Below, in pieces: positions 44,994-53,618 of a stretch of DNA of 64,000 nucleotides. A program made the translations under genes and the position numbers. The DNA comes from Emcibacter nanhaiensis (GTDB lineage Bacteria > Pseudomonadota > Alphaproteobacteria > Sphingomonadales > Emcibacteraceae). Location: assembly GCF_006385175.1 (NCBI RefSeq), contig NZ_VFIY01000014.1:1-64000 (forward strand), given 5' to 3'. The notes under the pieces were generated by a model, which saw nothing but the letters and a program-made list of their open reading frames with translations, did no database searches and was not told the origin of the DNA. Every line of letters begins with the position of its first letter. The stretch's first letter is position 1.

Positions 44994-46742
44994 ATGAAAC
45001 CTTTTCTTCCGGTCACGGCCGACCTGCACAAGGCCACAAGATTTTCCGGCCTCAGCCTGATACTGGGTTTCATATTCTCGATAATTTTCTACACCGGAGC
45101 TATGGCTGAAATGTCGCAGCACACCAAACAAATAGATGAATTCTTCGCCCCCTGGAGTACAGCCGCTACGCCCGGTGCCGCGGTGATTGTAATTCACCAC
45201 GGCAAGGTCATTCACCGCAAAGGATACGGCCTGGCGAATCTGGAATACGGCGTGCCTGTCACCCCGGAAACCATTTTCCACTCGGCTTCCCTGTCCAAAC
45301 AGTTCACCGCCTTCGCTATTGGCCTCTTGGAATATCGCGGGAAAGTGGACGTCGGAAAACCGGTTCAATACTATATCCCGGAAGTCCCTGAATTCCCCTG
45401 GCCGGTAACAGTCGAGCAAATGATACATCACACAAGCGGCCTTCGGGATGTCACCTCCCTGTTTGCCCTGCAAGGGCGCAATCCCTCCGATGTATCAACT
45501 GACCAGCATGTAATGCGGCTGATTTCCTTGCAGCAGGATCTGAACTTCGAGCCCGGCAGCCGTTTCATGTATACCAACGCCGGCTACACCCTTCTGGCGC
45601 AGATTGTCGCCCGTGTCGGAGGCAAAAGTTTTCGCCGGTGGACCAGCGACGAGATTTTCACCCCTCTGGGGATGACACATAGCCACTTTAATGACGACTA
45701 CAGCGAAGTCGTCCCGGGCCGGGCCTATTCCTATCAGCCCGCCGGTACCGCAAAGGACGGAAACAGCTACAGTAAATACCCGATGAACTTCTCGATGGTG
45801 GGGTCCACCGGCCTTCTGACCACTGTTGACGACTTGGCAAAATGGATGGACAACCTGATCACCGGCACCTACGGTGGCACCGCATTGCGAGATCGCATGA
45901 TCCGGAAAACAAAGCTCAATGACGGTTCGGCTCTGGATTATGGCTACGGCCTCAATCTTGGCTCCTACCATGGCGTACCAACAATACGCCACGGCGGCAC
46001 CGACGCCGGTTTCCGGTCCAGTCTGATGGTTTTCCCTGACCAGAAACTGGGGATAGCAATTCTGGGAAATACCGCCGAATTCCCGGCGGAAACCATCGCC
46101 CAGAAAATCGCGGACCTGTTCCTGCCTCAACAGGCTGCCCCCCAGTCAACCGAAGCTGCCCAAACAGCACCGGCCACCGGCATGACACCCGACGATGCGG
46201 CGAATGTAAAAATCGTTCCGCAGCAATATTCCGGACAGTATCTTCTGAATGACGGAAATTTTCTCCATATCACGGAACGCGAAGACGGCATTAACCTGCA
46301 GGTTGGGCCGACGGCTCTGAAACTCTATCCGGCGAGCACAACCAGCTTCTTTATTACGGAAGCCGATGCAGGGGTGGAATTTTCCGGTTTTGACAGCGGC
46401 CGGTATAGCAAAGCCACGCTGCGCAATGCCGGCGTCCTGACCGACGGCGAAAAAATCGAAACCGATGCGGCAAGTCCGGAAAAGCTGGCGGAATACGCAG
46501 GCCGCTACTATTTACCTGAAACCGAAAGCTTCCTGACCATAAAAGTCAAGGAAAACAGCCTGACCACCTGGATTGCAGGCCAGGAAGGTATTGGAGTTTC
46601 CTATGCCGGGAAAGATTATTTCGTGAATCCCCAACTCAGGGTTTCTCTCAGATTCGAAAGAGACGGCAAAGGCCAGGTCATAGCCGCGCGGGCCAGTATG
46701 GATCGCATCCAGAACATGCTTCTTGAAAAAGTGACGCCCTGA
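44994..46742 (+). CDS. Exported serine hydrolase, class C beta-lactamase fold (D-aminopeptidase/MlrB-like)
   Basis: The protein (582 aa) has a hydrophobic export segment at about 18-38, ending near YTGAMAEM. The SxxK motif is HSASLSKQF (Ser99-Lys102), YxN is FMYTNAGYTL (about 187), and the third motif is RHGGTDAGF near 327. A long C-terminal beta part (400-582) resembles the extra domains of D-aminopeptidase-type members. It is probably periplasmic or membrane-tethered and would act before uptake over the inner membrane. It shares an operator region with TonB receptor 3. The length and domain set agree with MlrB-like peptidases, but D-stereospecific amidases are equally possible. Confidence 0.83.
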   Translation: MKPFLPVTADLHKATRFSGLSLILGFIFSIIFYTGAMAEMSQHTKQIDEFFAPWSTAATPGAAVIVIHHGKVIHRKGYGLANLEYGVPVTPETIFHSASLSKQFTAFAIGLLEYRGKVDVGKPVQYYIPEVPEFPWPVTVEQMIHHTSGLRDVTSLFALQGRNPSDVSTDQHVMRLISLQQDLNFEPGSRFMYTNAGYTLLAQIVARVGGKSFRRWTSDEIFTPLGMTHSHFNDDYSEVVPGRAYSYQPAGTAKDGNSYSKYPMNFSMVGSTGLLTTVDDLAKWMDNLITGTYGGTALRDRMIRKTKLNDGSALDYGYGLNLGSYHGVPTIRHGGTDAGFRSSLMVFPDQKLGIAILGNTAEFPAETIAQKIADLFLPQQAAPQSTEAAQTAPATGMTPDDAANVKIVPQQYSGQYLLNDGNFLHITEREDGINLQVGPTALKLYPASTTSFFITEADAGVEFSGFDSGRYSKATLRNAGVLTDGEKIETDAASPEKLAEYAGRYYLPETESFLTIKVKENSLTTWIAGQEGIGVSYAGKDYFVNPQLRVSLRFERDGKGQVIAARASMDRIQNMLLEKVTP

Positions 46743-46752
46743 AAGGCGTCAC
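46731..46752. terminator. Hairpin spanning the stop codon, between converging genes
   Basis: GTGACGCC (46731-46738) and GGCGTCAC (46745-46752) form a perfect 8-bp stem around a 6-base loop that includes the TGA stop of the serine hydrolase. CCCCTTTT follows. It probably ends that transcript before the converging M55 gene. Confidence 0.6.
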
Positions 46753-46770
46753 CCCTTTTCCTCTCTGAAA

Positions 46771-47595
46771 CTACACGGCCCTGGGCTGATAAAATCCGAC
46801 AAACCCGATTAGTTTGTTTAACGCCACCGCATTTTCCGCACTCGCCCTGACAGTGTGTGAATCAACACGCTCGAATCCCGGAAGAAATTCGAGCCAATCC
46901 ACCTTCAGAAGATTCGAAACAAAGAACTCCACCTCATAGGGACCCGTGGGGTCGGGGCTGTGAAAATCATTGATCCGCGCCAGCGCCGCCGCAACCTTTT
47001 CCGCAACGAGCTTCTCTGCCGCGGCAGGTAACAATGTTTTGACCGAACGGCCGGTATAAGACTCTTTTACCGCGGCACACTCGACATCCCCCAGCACCTT
47101 TTGGGCATGTGCGACATATCCCGCGTCGCCGGAAACCATAACAACCGGCACCCCATAACAGGCCGCTGTTTCCGCACAGATCATGGTCTCTGACATGACC
47201 TTCCCGTTAATGCGGATCTCGATGACATCCCCAGCCACCGTATGGGCGATTGCACCAGGATACTGACGTGACCCGAGATGATAGCCGATAAACATCGCGC
47301 CGTCGAAATGACCGTCTTCAATTCCCTGCATCATGAACATCGGTCTCGGCCAAGACCGCACAAGAGTGACTTTCTCCTGCGGCAGCTTTTCAACCAGAAG
47401 GCTTTGCCCATTGCCGTGGGAATCACTCACCACAACCTCTTCGGCGCCTGCAGCAAGAGCCGCCTCGCAAGCCGCCCTGACTTCCCCCGTCATCCATTCA
47501 CGAGCACGGTCATATTCAAATTCTCCCGGTATCAGATGGTTTATAGCAGTAACGCCAGCTATACCTTCCATATCAGCCGAAATATAAATTCGCAT
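46771..47595 (-). CDS. M55 family D-aminopeptidase (DppA-like)
   Basis: The protein (274 aa) carries all residues of the DppA zinc site at nearly the known positions: Asp8 and Glu10 in SADMEGI, His60 in SDSHGNG, His106 in GYHLGS, His118 in IAHTVAG and Glu136 in MSETMICAE. DppA is a self-compartmentalising decamer that removes N-terminal D-amino acids such as D-Ala from short peptides. The ATG at 47595, behind AGGAGA, gives the usual N-terminus; an upstream ATG would add seven residues. It diverges from the first M81 metallopeptidase over a region with a GntR-type operator. It strongly suggests D-amino-acid peptides as substrates. Confidence 0.92.
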   Translation of the reverse strand: MRIYISADMEGIAGVTAINHLIPGEFEYDRAREWMTGEVRAACEAALAAGAEEVVVSDSHGNGQSLLVEKLPQEKVTLVRSWPRPMFMMQGIEDGHFDGAMFIGYHLGSRQYPGAIAHTVAGDVIEIRINGKVMSETMICAETAACYGVPVVMVSGDAGYVAHAQKVLGDVECAAVKESYTGRSVKTLLPAAAEKLVAEKVAAALARINDFHSPDPTGPYEVEFFVSNLLKVDWLEFLPGFERVDSHTVRASAENAVALNKLIGFVGFYQPRAV

Positions 47596-47686
47596 TCTTC
47601 CGTCTCCTGAAATCACGAGCTTGTCTATACTGTTATATATATTCCTACCATTCTGTAATCAGAAACAGAAGCTAAAATGTATAATA

Positions 47687-47700
47687 GTATAGATTCATAC
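47687..47700. promoter_or_regulatory. GntR-type operator, site 5 (divergent M55/M81 promoter)
   Basis: GTATAGATTCATAC with TGTATAAT before and TTTTTT after resembles site 4. It lies between the M55 (47595) and M81 (47790) starts, so it can serve both peptidase operons. Confidence 0.6.
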
Positions 47701-47789
47701 TTTTTTTGCTGTTATATCTATACCCGATAAACAGATTGCGTATTCTACTAGAGTTACGCCAGGACATACCCAAACGGAGCCCCCAGCGG

Positions 47790-49268
47790 ATGAAGGTCTT
47801 TTGTGCCACCATGATTCATGAATCCAACAGCTTCTCGCCTATTCCAACCTCCCTGCGGAATTTTGCGGAAGATGTACTCTACCGCCCTTCAACCGGGGAA
47901 GGGAGCCATCATCTGGGGACGGTTCTGGCTGAAGTCGATCTGGTCGACCTGATGACGACGAGAGGCCACGAACCGATTGTCGGCCTGATTGCCAACGCAG
48001 AACCCAGCATGCCCCTTGGCGGCGGAGTCTATGAAACCCTGCGTGACGAGATCATTCAAAACCTTGAACAGGCGCTGCCCGTGGATGCCGTCTTTCTGTT
48101 TCTGCACGGTGCGCAAATGGCGGAAAAATTTCCGGACTGCGAAAGTGATCTCATTTCGCGGGTACGGAAAATAGTCGGTCCGGATATCCCCATCGGGGTC
48201 GAATTCGACCTTCACTGCAATATCGGCGCCCAAAGTCTTGAAGACGCGGATATTCTGCTCGCGTGTCTCGAATATCCGCACACCGATTTCCGCATCCGGG
48301 CCGATCAGGTCATGGACATTCTGGAACGGATGGCCGCCGGAAAATGCCGGCCGGCAACGGCCTATGCGCCGATCCCGATGCTCGGCCTGTTCAGGCCGAG
48401 CGAACAGCCCATGCGGGGGTTTGTCGACAAGCTGAAAGATATGGAAGGCCGGGACAATATTCTGGCGATTTCCCTTGCCCATTGTTTCGCCGCAGGGGAC
48501 GGGCCCGACACCCACGCCGGGGTGGTTGTCGTCACCAACGACGACCAGGAACAAGCGGATCGTCTGGCCGGGGATATCGCAAAAGAATTCTGGCATCAAA
48601 GAGAAGCTTTCTCAGTTCAATTGACACCTCTCAAGGAGGCCCTGGAACAGGCCGGCAAGGTCAACCGCGGCCCGCTTGTCATCGCCGATTGCACAGATAA
48701 TCCCGGCGGTGGCGCGGCAGGCGATTCAACGGAAATCCTGTCAGGCCTGCTGGCGGCCGGGATAGGGAACGCCGCGATCGCCATGATCTGGGACCCTGTT
48801 GCTGTGGAAACCGTCATCAAAGCCGGCGTTGGCGCCTCCCTGCCCCTCCGTTTCGGGGGAAAGGCCGGTCCCGGCTCCGGCTCTCCCGTCGATGCAGATG
48901 TCCGGGTCCTGGCCGTCAACAAAACCGCCCGCCAGCATGCCCAGGGAGCCAGAGTTGCGCTTGGTCCCGCCGTTGCCGTTGAAACGGCCGGTATCAAAAT
49001 TGTTCTCAACAGCATTCGCCAGCAGACCTTCTCCCCGGAATGTTTCACGGAACTCGGCATCGATCCTGCCGCCCACAGGGTACTTGTAGTCAAATCCAGC
49101 CAGCATTTCCGGGAAACCTTTTCCGATATGGCGGAACAGATCATTTATGCCGATGGCACGGGAACAGTAACCGGTGATTTCTGTTCAAGGGACTACAGGA
49201 ATCTGACCAGGCCGATCTGGCCTCTGGACCCGCTCCCCTTTGACGCCTTTGGCAGAACATGGACCTGA
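47790..49268 (+). CDS. M81 family metallopeptidase A (MlrC-like)
   Basis: The protein (492 aa) has the two-part M81 layout: an N-terminal domain starting KVFCATMIHESNSFSP and a C-terminal MlrC domain with DCTDNPGGGAAGDSTEIL near 305. Asp140 and His142 in FDLHCN and His164 in EYPHTD have the spacing of the MlrC zinc site. MlrC cleaves the Adda-Glu isopeptide bond of the microcystin tetrapeptide; other family members have no known substrate. The ATG at 47790 is chosen because it gives the same N-terminus and length as the paralogue at 50174. It heads an operon of four closely packed genes. Confidence 0.88.
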   Translation: MKVFCATMIHESNSFSPIPTSLRNFAEDVLYRPSTGEGSHHLGTVLAEVDLVDLMTTRGHEPIVGLIANAEPSMPLGGGVYETLRDEIIQNLEQALPVDAVFLFLHGAQMAEKFPDCESDLISRVRKIVGPDIPIGVEFDLHCNIGAQSLEDADILLACLEYPHTDFRIRADQVMDILERMAAGKCRPATAYAPIPMLGLFRPSEQPMRGFVDKLKDMEGRDNILAISLAHCFAAGDGPDTHAGVVVVTNDDQEQADRLAGDIAKEFWHQREAFSVQLTPLKEALEQAGKVNRGPLVIADCTDNPGGGAAGDSTEILSGLLAAGIGNAAIAMIWDPVAVETVIKAGVGASLPLRFGGKAGPGSGSPVDADVRVLAVNKTARQHAQGARVALGPAVAVETAGIKIVLNSIRQQTFSPECFTELGIDPAAHRVLVVKSSQHFRETFSDMAEQIIYADGTGTVTGDFCSRDYRNLTRPIWPLDPLPFDAFGRTWT

Positions 49269-49280
49269 AAGGAAATACAG

Positions 49281-50177
49281 ATGACCCGTCAACCGCTTCA
49301 CGGTATTATTGCGGCTGTCGCAACCCCGCTGAAGAAGAACTTGCGCCCGGACTACGATCTCTTCATTTCCCATTGCCGTCATCTGCTGGATGCCGGTTGT
49401 CATGGACTTGGCATTCTGGGCAGCACCGGCGAAGCCAATTCCATACATCTGGACGACAGAATAAAGCTGATCGAACGGGCTGCCGAATTTCTGCCGAAAG
49501 AAACCCTTCTGGTCGGCACCGGTTCCTGCGCAATTGCAGAAGCCGTGCAGCTTAGCCGCTGCGCCGCGGAAAACGGCATTAAAAATCTTCTGGTTCTTCC
49601 CCCCTTTTATTATACGCCGGTCACGGACACCGGGATCCGGAGATATTACGACCTTCTGATCGAGGGGATCAACGATCCGGAGGTCTGTATTTTCCTGTAT
49701 AATTTTCCCAAACTGACCGGGTATCGCTTCACCTCTGCCGTCATCAATGATCTGATCGACAGACATGGCGATACCATTGCCGGTCTCAAGGATAGCTCCG
49801 GCGATCTGGAAGGAATGATGGACTATCTGACAATCAGTCCCTCCTTCAGGGTATTTTCCGGAACCGAAGAATATCTTCTGGACATGATCCAGGCCGGCGG
49901 CGCCGGTTGTATATCGGCCACAATAAATATCACATCCTCTATGGCGCGCGCGGTCTGGGACAGTCACGCCCCCCACCTGCAAAACCACCTCACTGAACTC
50001 AGAACAGCGATACAGGCCCATCCCCTGGTGCCTGCAGTCAAGGCAATTCTGGCCAGCCAGTCCGGAATCCCCGCCTGGCGCACCATGGCGCCGCCCTATG
50101 TTCCGCTGGAAGGCGAAACGGAAAGGCAACTTCTTGACACGCTTGGTGAATTACAACGAAAAGACCCCAGATCATGA
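49281..50177 (+). CDS. DapA/NanA-family aldolase (dihydrodipicolinate synthase-like)
   Basis: The protein (298 aa) is a Schiff-base TIM barrel: GSTGEANS near 48-54, Tyr140 in FLYNFPK and the Schiff-base Lys170 in AGLKDSSGD. The family includes lysine-synthesis DapA, sialate lyase and many catabolic aldolases or dehydratases of oxo acids. A catabolic role is likelier here because the gene sits between two M81 peptidase genes, 12 bp after the first and overlapping the second in ATGA. The substrate may be an oxo acid from an amino acid released by these peptidases. Confidence 0.85.
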   Translation: MTRQPLHGIIAAVATPLKKNLRPDYDLFISHCRHLLDAGCHGLGILGSTGEANSIHLDDRIKLIERAAEFLPKETLLVGTGSCAIAEAVQLSRCAAENGIKNLLVLPPFYYTPVTDTGIRRYYDLLIEGINDPEVCIFLYNFPKLTGYRFTSAVINDLIDRHGDTIAGLKDSSGDLEGMMDYLTISPSFRVFSGTEEYLLDMIQAGGAGCISATINITSSMARAVWDSHAPHLQNHLTELRTAIQAHPLVPAVKAILASQSGIPAWRTMAPPYVPLEGETERQLLDTLGELQRKDPRS

Positions 50178-51652
50178 AAGTTTATTGCGCCAGCATGGCC
50201 CATGAATCCAACAGCTTCTCCCCCCTTCCCACCAACATGGACAACTTCCGTGAGATGTTTCTGTATCGTCCCTCCACAGGTGAAGGTCAGGGTCTTCTCG
50301 ACAGTCTCCCTCTGGAAGGAATTCTTAGAAATCATTGCCTGGAACAAGGCTGGGAAGTCATTGACGGTCTTTATACAAGCGCCTGTCCCAGCGCTCCCTG
50401 CAAGCAAGCGGACTATGAAGCGCTGCGCGACGAAATGGTCGACGGGTTGCGCAAAGCCATGCCGGTAGACATGGTGCTGCTGTTTCTGCACGGCGCCCAG
50501 ATGGCGGAAGGCTATGAGGATTGCGAAGGAGACATTCTGAAAGCCCTGCGGGAGGTCGCCGGACCGGATATCCCGATCGGTGTGGAACTGGATCTGCATT
50601 GCAACATTACCCCCGCAATGACGGAAAACGCCGCGATACTGATGGCCTGCAAGGAATACCCCCACACTGACTTTGACGCCCGGGCCGCTGAACTTGTCGC
50701 CCTGACGGAAGCCGCCGCCAAAAAGACAATTTCCCCGGTCGTTCACTATGAGCGCGTCCCCATGCTTGGCTATTTCCATACCACGCGTGAACCCATGAGA
50801 AGTCTTGTGGATCAACTGTTCAGGGAAGAGCAAAGAGATGGCGTACTCTCCGTTTCCCTGGCCCATGGCTTTCCGGCAGGGGATTTCCCCGGTGTTGGCG
50901 CCGGCGTTTTGGTCGTGACCGACAATGACCCGGCACTTGCAGGATCTGTGGCAAAATCGCTGGCGGAAAAATTCTTCGCGCTTCGCCATGACATCGCCGC
51001 CCCCTGCCTGGGCGTGCAGGAGTCTCTCGACCAGGCAATGGCAATCGACGGCGGCCCGGTGGTTATCGCAGATGCCTCCGACAACCCGGGCGGCGGTGCT
51101 GCAGGGGATTCAACACATTTCCTGCGAGCAATTCTTGAGGCCGGAATACCCGATACCGCGATCGGCATGATCTGGGACCCGCTGGCCTATGACCTGATTG
51201 AAAAAGCCGGTGAAGGAACCGTTTTACCCTTACGCATTGGCGGCAAGGCGGGGCCGTTATCCGGTTCCCCCGTTGACGGAATTGCGGAAGTGATCCGGAT
51301 CAGGGACGATCTGCAGCAACTGACATTCGGTGATTTTGAACCGCTCGGGCCAGCAGCCGCCATACGCATGAACAATGTCGAAATCATCGTCAACCGTGTC
51401 CGTCAGCAGATATTCGGCCCCCGCACATTTCAGGAAATGGGCATAGACCTCTCCTCCAAAAAAATAGTTGTTGTCAAGTCTGCCCAGCATTTTCATACAC
51501 AATTCTCGCCCATTGCCGCGGAGGTCCTCTATGCCTCCCCTCCTGGATCGGTTTCAACAGATTTCAGGGACTATCCCTACCGGTATATTCAACGCCCCAT
51601 ATGGCCGCTTGATGAAACGCCTTTCACCGCCTATGGGAAGAACTGGTCATGA
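50174..51652 (+). CDS. M81 family metallopeptidase B (MlrC-like)
   Basis: The protein (492 aa) is a paralogue of the product of 47790, with the same length and the same YRPSTGEG at 31-38. The metal residues are identical: Asp140 and His142 in LDLHCN, His164 in EYPHTD. The C-terminal domain has ASDNPGGGAAGDSTHFL. The two differ over much of the rest, so the duplication is not recent and the specificities may differ, for example for two isopeptide bonds. It overlaps the aldolase before it and the PLP enzyme after it by ATGA, so the four genes are translated as a unit. Confidence 0.88.
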   Translation: MKVYCASMAHESNSFSPLPTNMDNFREMFLYRPSTGEGQGLLDSLPLEGILRNHCLEQGWEVIDGLYTSACPSAPCKQADYEALRDEMVDGLRKAMPVDMVLLFLHGAQMAEGYEDCEGDILKALREVAGPDIPIGVELDLHCNITPAMTENAAILMACKEYPHTDFDARAAELVALTEAAAKKTISPVVHYERVPMLGYFHTTREPMRSLVDQLFREEQRDGVLSVSLAHGFPAGDFPGVGAGVLVVTDNDPALAGSVAKSLAEKFFALRHDIAAPCLGVQESLDQAMAIDGGPVVIADASDNPGGGAAGDSTHFLRAILEAGIPDTAIGMIWDPLAYDLIEKAGEGTVLPLRIGGKAGPLSGSPVDGIAEVIRIRDDLQQLTFGDFEPLGPAAAIRMNNVEIIVNRVRQQIFGPRTFQEMGIDLSSKKIVVVKSAQHFHTQFSPIAAEVLYASPPGSVSTDFRDYPYRYIQRPIWPLDETPFTAYGKNWS

Positions 51653-52650
51653 CTGCTGCCAGAATCGGGGAACGCCTGGCATCCTTTGCCCGTATTACAC
51701 TCGGCCATTTTCCAACGCCGCTGGAATATATGGAAAATCTCTCCCGCGAACTTGACGGGCCACAAATCTGGATCAAACGGGATGACTGCACCGGACTTGC
51801 GTCGGGCGGAAACAAGACCCGGAAACTGGAATTCGTACTTGGTGAGGCCATAGCCGGCGGCGCGGACACCATCCTGACCACAGGCGGCATTCAGTCCAAC
51901 CACGCCCGCCAGACTGCCGCAGCCTGCGCCAGGCTGGGCCTGCGCTGCATTCTGATGCTGGCCCCGCCGCCTGACTGGGCCTCTTCGGCCTACAAAAATT
52001 CCGGCAATATCTGCCTTGATCGCCTGTTCGGGGCAGAAATTCATATTCTGCCGGAAGGACAGTCTCCGGAACAGGCGCTGGAGAGCCTCGCATCAGATGT
52101 CGCCCGCACCGGCGGAATCCCGTTCATTGTTCCGCTCGGGGCGTCCACGCCTGTCGGCGCCCTGGGGTATGTGAACTGCGCCCTTGAACTCGCCACTCAG
52201 GCAAAAGACCTTGACCTCAAAGTTACGCGCATCGTTTCTGCCGCCGGCAGTGGCGGCACCCAGGCGGGACTGATGGCAGGCATCGCTGCATTGAATAAGG
52301 ATATTGTCTGTGAAGGAATCGATATTGACGCCGCCCGTGAGCGGACGGAACAAAGAACAAAAAGTCTTCTGGCCGGTGTCATGCCCCTGATCGGTGAAAC
52401 TGCCGCCGCCCTTCCCACCGTCACCATGCGAGACGACTTTGCCGGCCCCGCCTACGGCGCAACCACCCCCGCCGCACAGGAGAGCATCCGGCAGGTCGCC
52501 CTTTCCGAGGGAATTGTCCTGGATTCCGCCTATACGGGAAAAGCCATGTCGGCCCTCATCTCAGGAATACAAGAGGGGCGTTACCAGAAAGACGAAGTCA
52601 TCGTCTTTCTCCACAGCGGCGGCTTTCCTCTGACCTTTGCCTATGCCTGA
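51649..52650 (+). CDS. D-cysteine desulfhydrase / ACC deaminase family PLP enzyme
   Basis: The protein (333 aa) has WIKRDDCTGLASGGNKTRKL with the PLP Lys near residue 56, GGIQSNHARQTAA near 84, and AGSGGTQAGLMAG near 200. It is closest in pattern to D-cysteine desulfhydrase and L-cysteate sulfo-lyase (CuyA). These enzymes eliminate the beta-substituent of an amino acid to give pyruvate and ammonia. In this setting it may act on a D- or modified amino acid freed by the M81 peptidases, but the substrate cannot be fixed. It overlaps the converging lyase gene by 10 bp. Confidence 0.85.
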   Translation: MTAARIGERLASFARITLGHFPTPLEYMENLSRELDGPQIWIKRDDCTGLASGGNKTRKLEFVLGEAIAGGADTILTTGGIQSNHARQTAAACARLGLRCILMLAPPPDWASSAYKNSGNICLDRLFGAEIHILPEGQSPEQALESLASDVARTGGIPFIVPLGASTPVGALGYVNCALELATQAKDLDLKVTRIVSAAGSGGTQAGLMAGIAALNKDIVCEGIDIDAARERTEQRTKSLLAGVMPLIGETAAALPTVTMRDDFAGPAYGATTPAAQESIRQVALSEGIVLDSAYTGKAMSALISGIQEGRYQKDEVIVFLHSGGFPLTFAYA

Positions 52651-53603
52651 GACGCCCTTTTGGCGATGGTTTCCTGCCTGAGCAACAACGCACTGGCCTG
52701 TTTGACATGGGCCAGGTCAACCATCCTGCCGTCCAGCTGCACTGCCCCGTCGCCCTGCTTCATGGCCTTTGCCATGGCCGCATTGATCCGACGGGCCAGA
52801 TCAAGCTCCTCGACGCGGGGAGAAAAAACCTCGTTTGCCGCAACAATCTGCGAAGGATGAATCGCCCATTTTCCCGCGTATCCCAGCGCCCTGGCCCTGT
52901 GCGCGCAGGCCCGGTAGCCCTCGGCATCCCTGAAATCGGTAAACGGGCCATCGACAGGCATCACCCCGTTTGCATGGCAGGCATTGGCAATACGCGCCAG
53001 GGCATAATGCCATTGATCATTCCAGTGGAACCCGCGTTTGCCGTTCCCGTCCTCTGCACCGAGAATTCCATACCGGGGATCAGGTGATCCGAAACTTGTT
53101 TGCGGTGCCTGCATGGCCACCGAATAGTCGCCCACCCCAAAGGAAAGACTGCTCAAACGCGGTGAAGCCGCGGCTATTTCATCCACATTTGTCACGCCGG
53201 CCGGAGTCTCGATCAGAGCGTCGATAAGGATGCTGCGGTCCCTGTTCAGATGTGTTTCCAGGGCGTCAAGCAATCTGGCGACGAACCTGATATCCTCTCC
53301 CGCCGCAACTTTCGGCACAAGGAGGGCATCCAGCCGGGGACACTGCTCGACAATATGGACGATATCCCGATACCCCCATTCGGAATCAATTTCATTGATC
53401 CGAACCGACATATTCTTGTCCCGCCAGTCCACTGTGTTCAGGGCTTCTATAACGCTGGTGCGCGCGTCGTTCTTCCGTTCCGGCGTCACCGAATCCTCAA
53501 GATCCAGGAAAATAATATCCGCCTCGCTTGCCGCTGCTTTTGCAAAAAAATGCGGTGACGTTGCGGGAACAGCCAGCATTGATCTTTCAAGTCTCATTGT
53601 CAT
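52641..53603 (-). CDS. HpcH/HpaI aldolase family, CitE/malyl-CoA lyase-like protein
   Basis: The protein (320 aa) has FLDLEDSVTPERKNDAR near 32-48, VPKVAAGEDI, ALIETPAGV with the metal Glu, and LSFGVGDYSVAM with the metal Asp near 180, followed by KWAIHPSQI. This is the layout of citrate-lyase beta, malyl-CoA and beta-methylmalyl-CoA lyases, which split C-C bonds of hydroxyacyl-CoAs to give, for example, glyoxylate plus propionyl- or acetyl-CoA. It is the last gene of the aminotransferase-aldehyde dehydrogenase operon. Of two ATGs at the start (53603 and 53597), the second is better spaced from AAGG; the first is given here. Confidence 0.82.
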   Translation of the reverse strand: MTMRLERSMLAVPATSPHFFAKAAASEADIIFLDLEDSVTPERKNDARTSVIEALNTVDWRDKNMSVRINEIDSEWGYRDIVHIVEQCPRLDALLVPKVAAGEDIRFVARLLDALETHLNRDRSILIDALIETPAGVTNVDEIAAASPRLSSLSFGVGDYSVAMQAPQTSFGSPDPRYGILGAEDGNGKRGFHWNDQWHYALARIANACHANGVMPVDGPFTDFRDAEGYRACAHRARALGYAGKWAIHPSQIVAANEVFSPRVEELDLARRINAAMAKAMKQGDGAVQLDGRMVDLAHVKQASALLLRQETIAKRASQA

Positions 53604-53618
53604 TCGCCTTACGCATTG

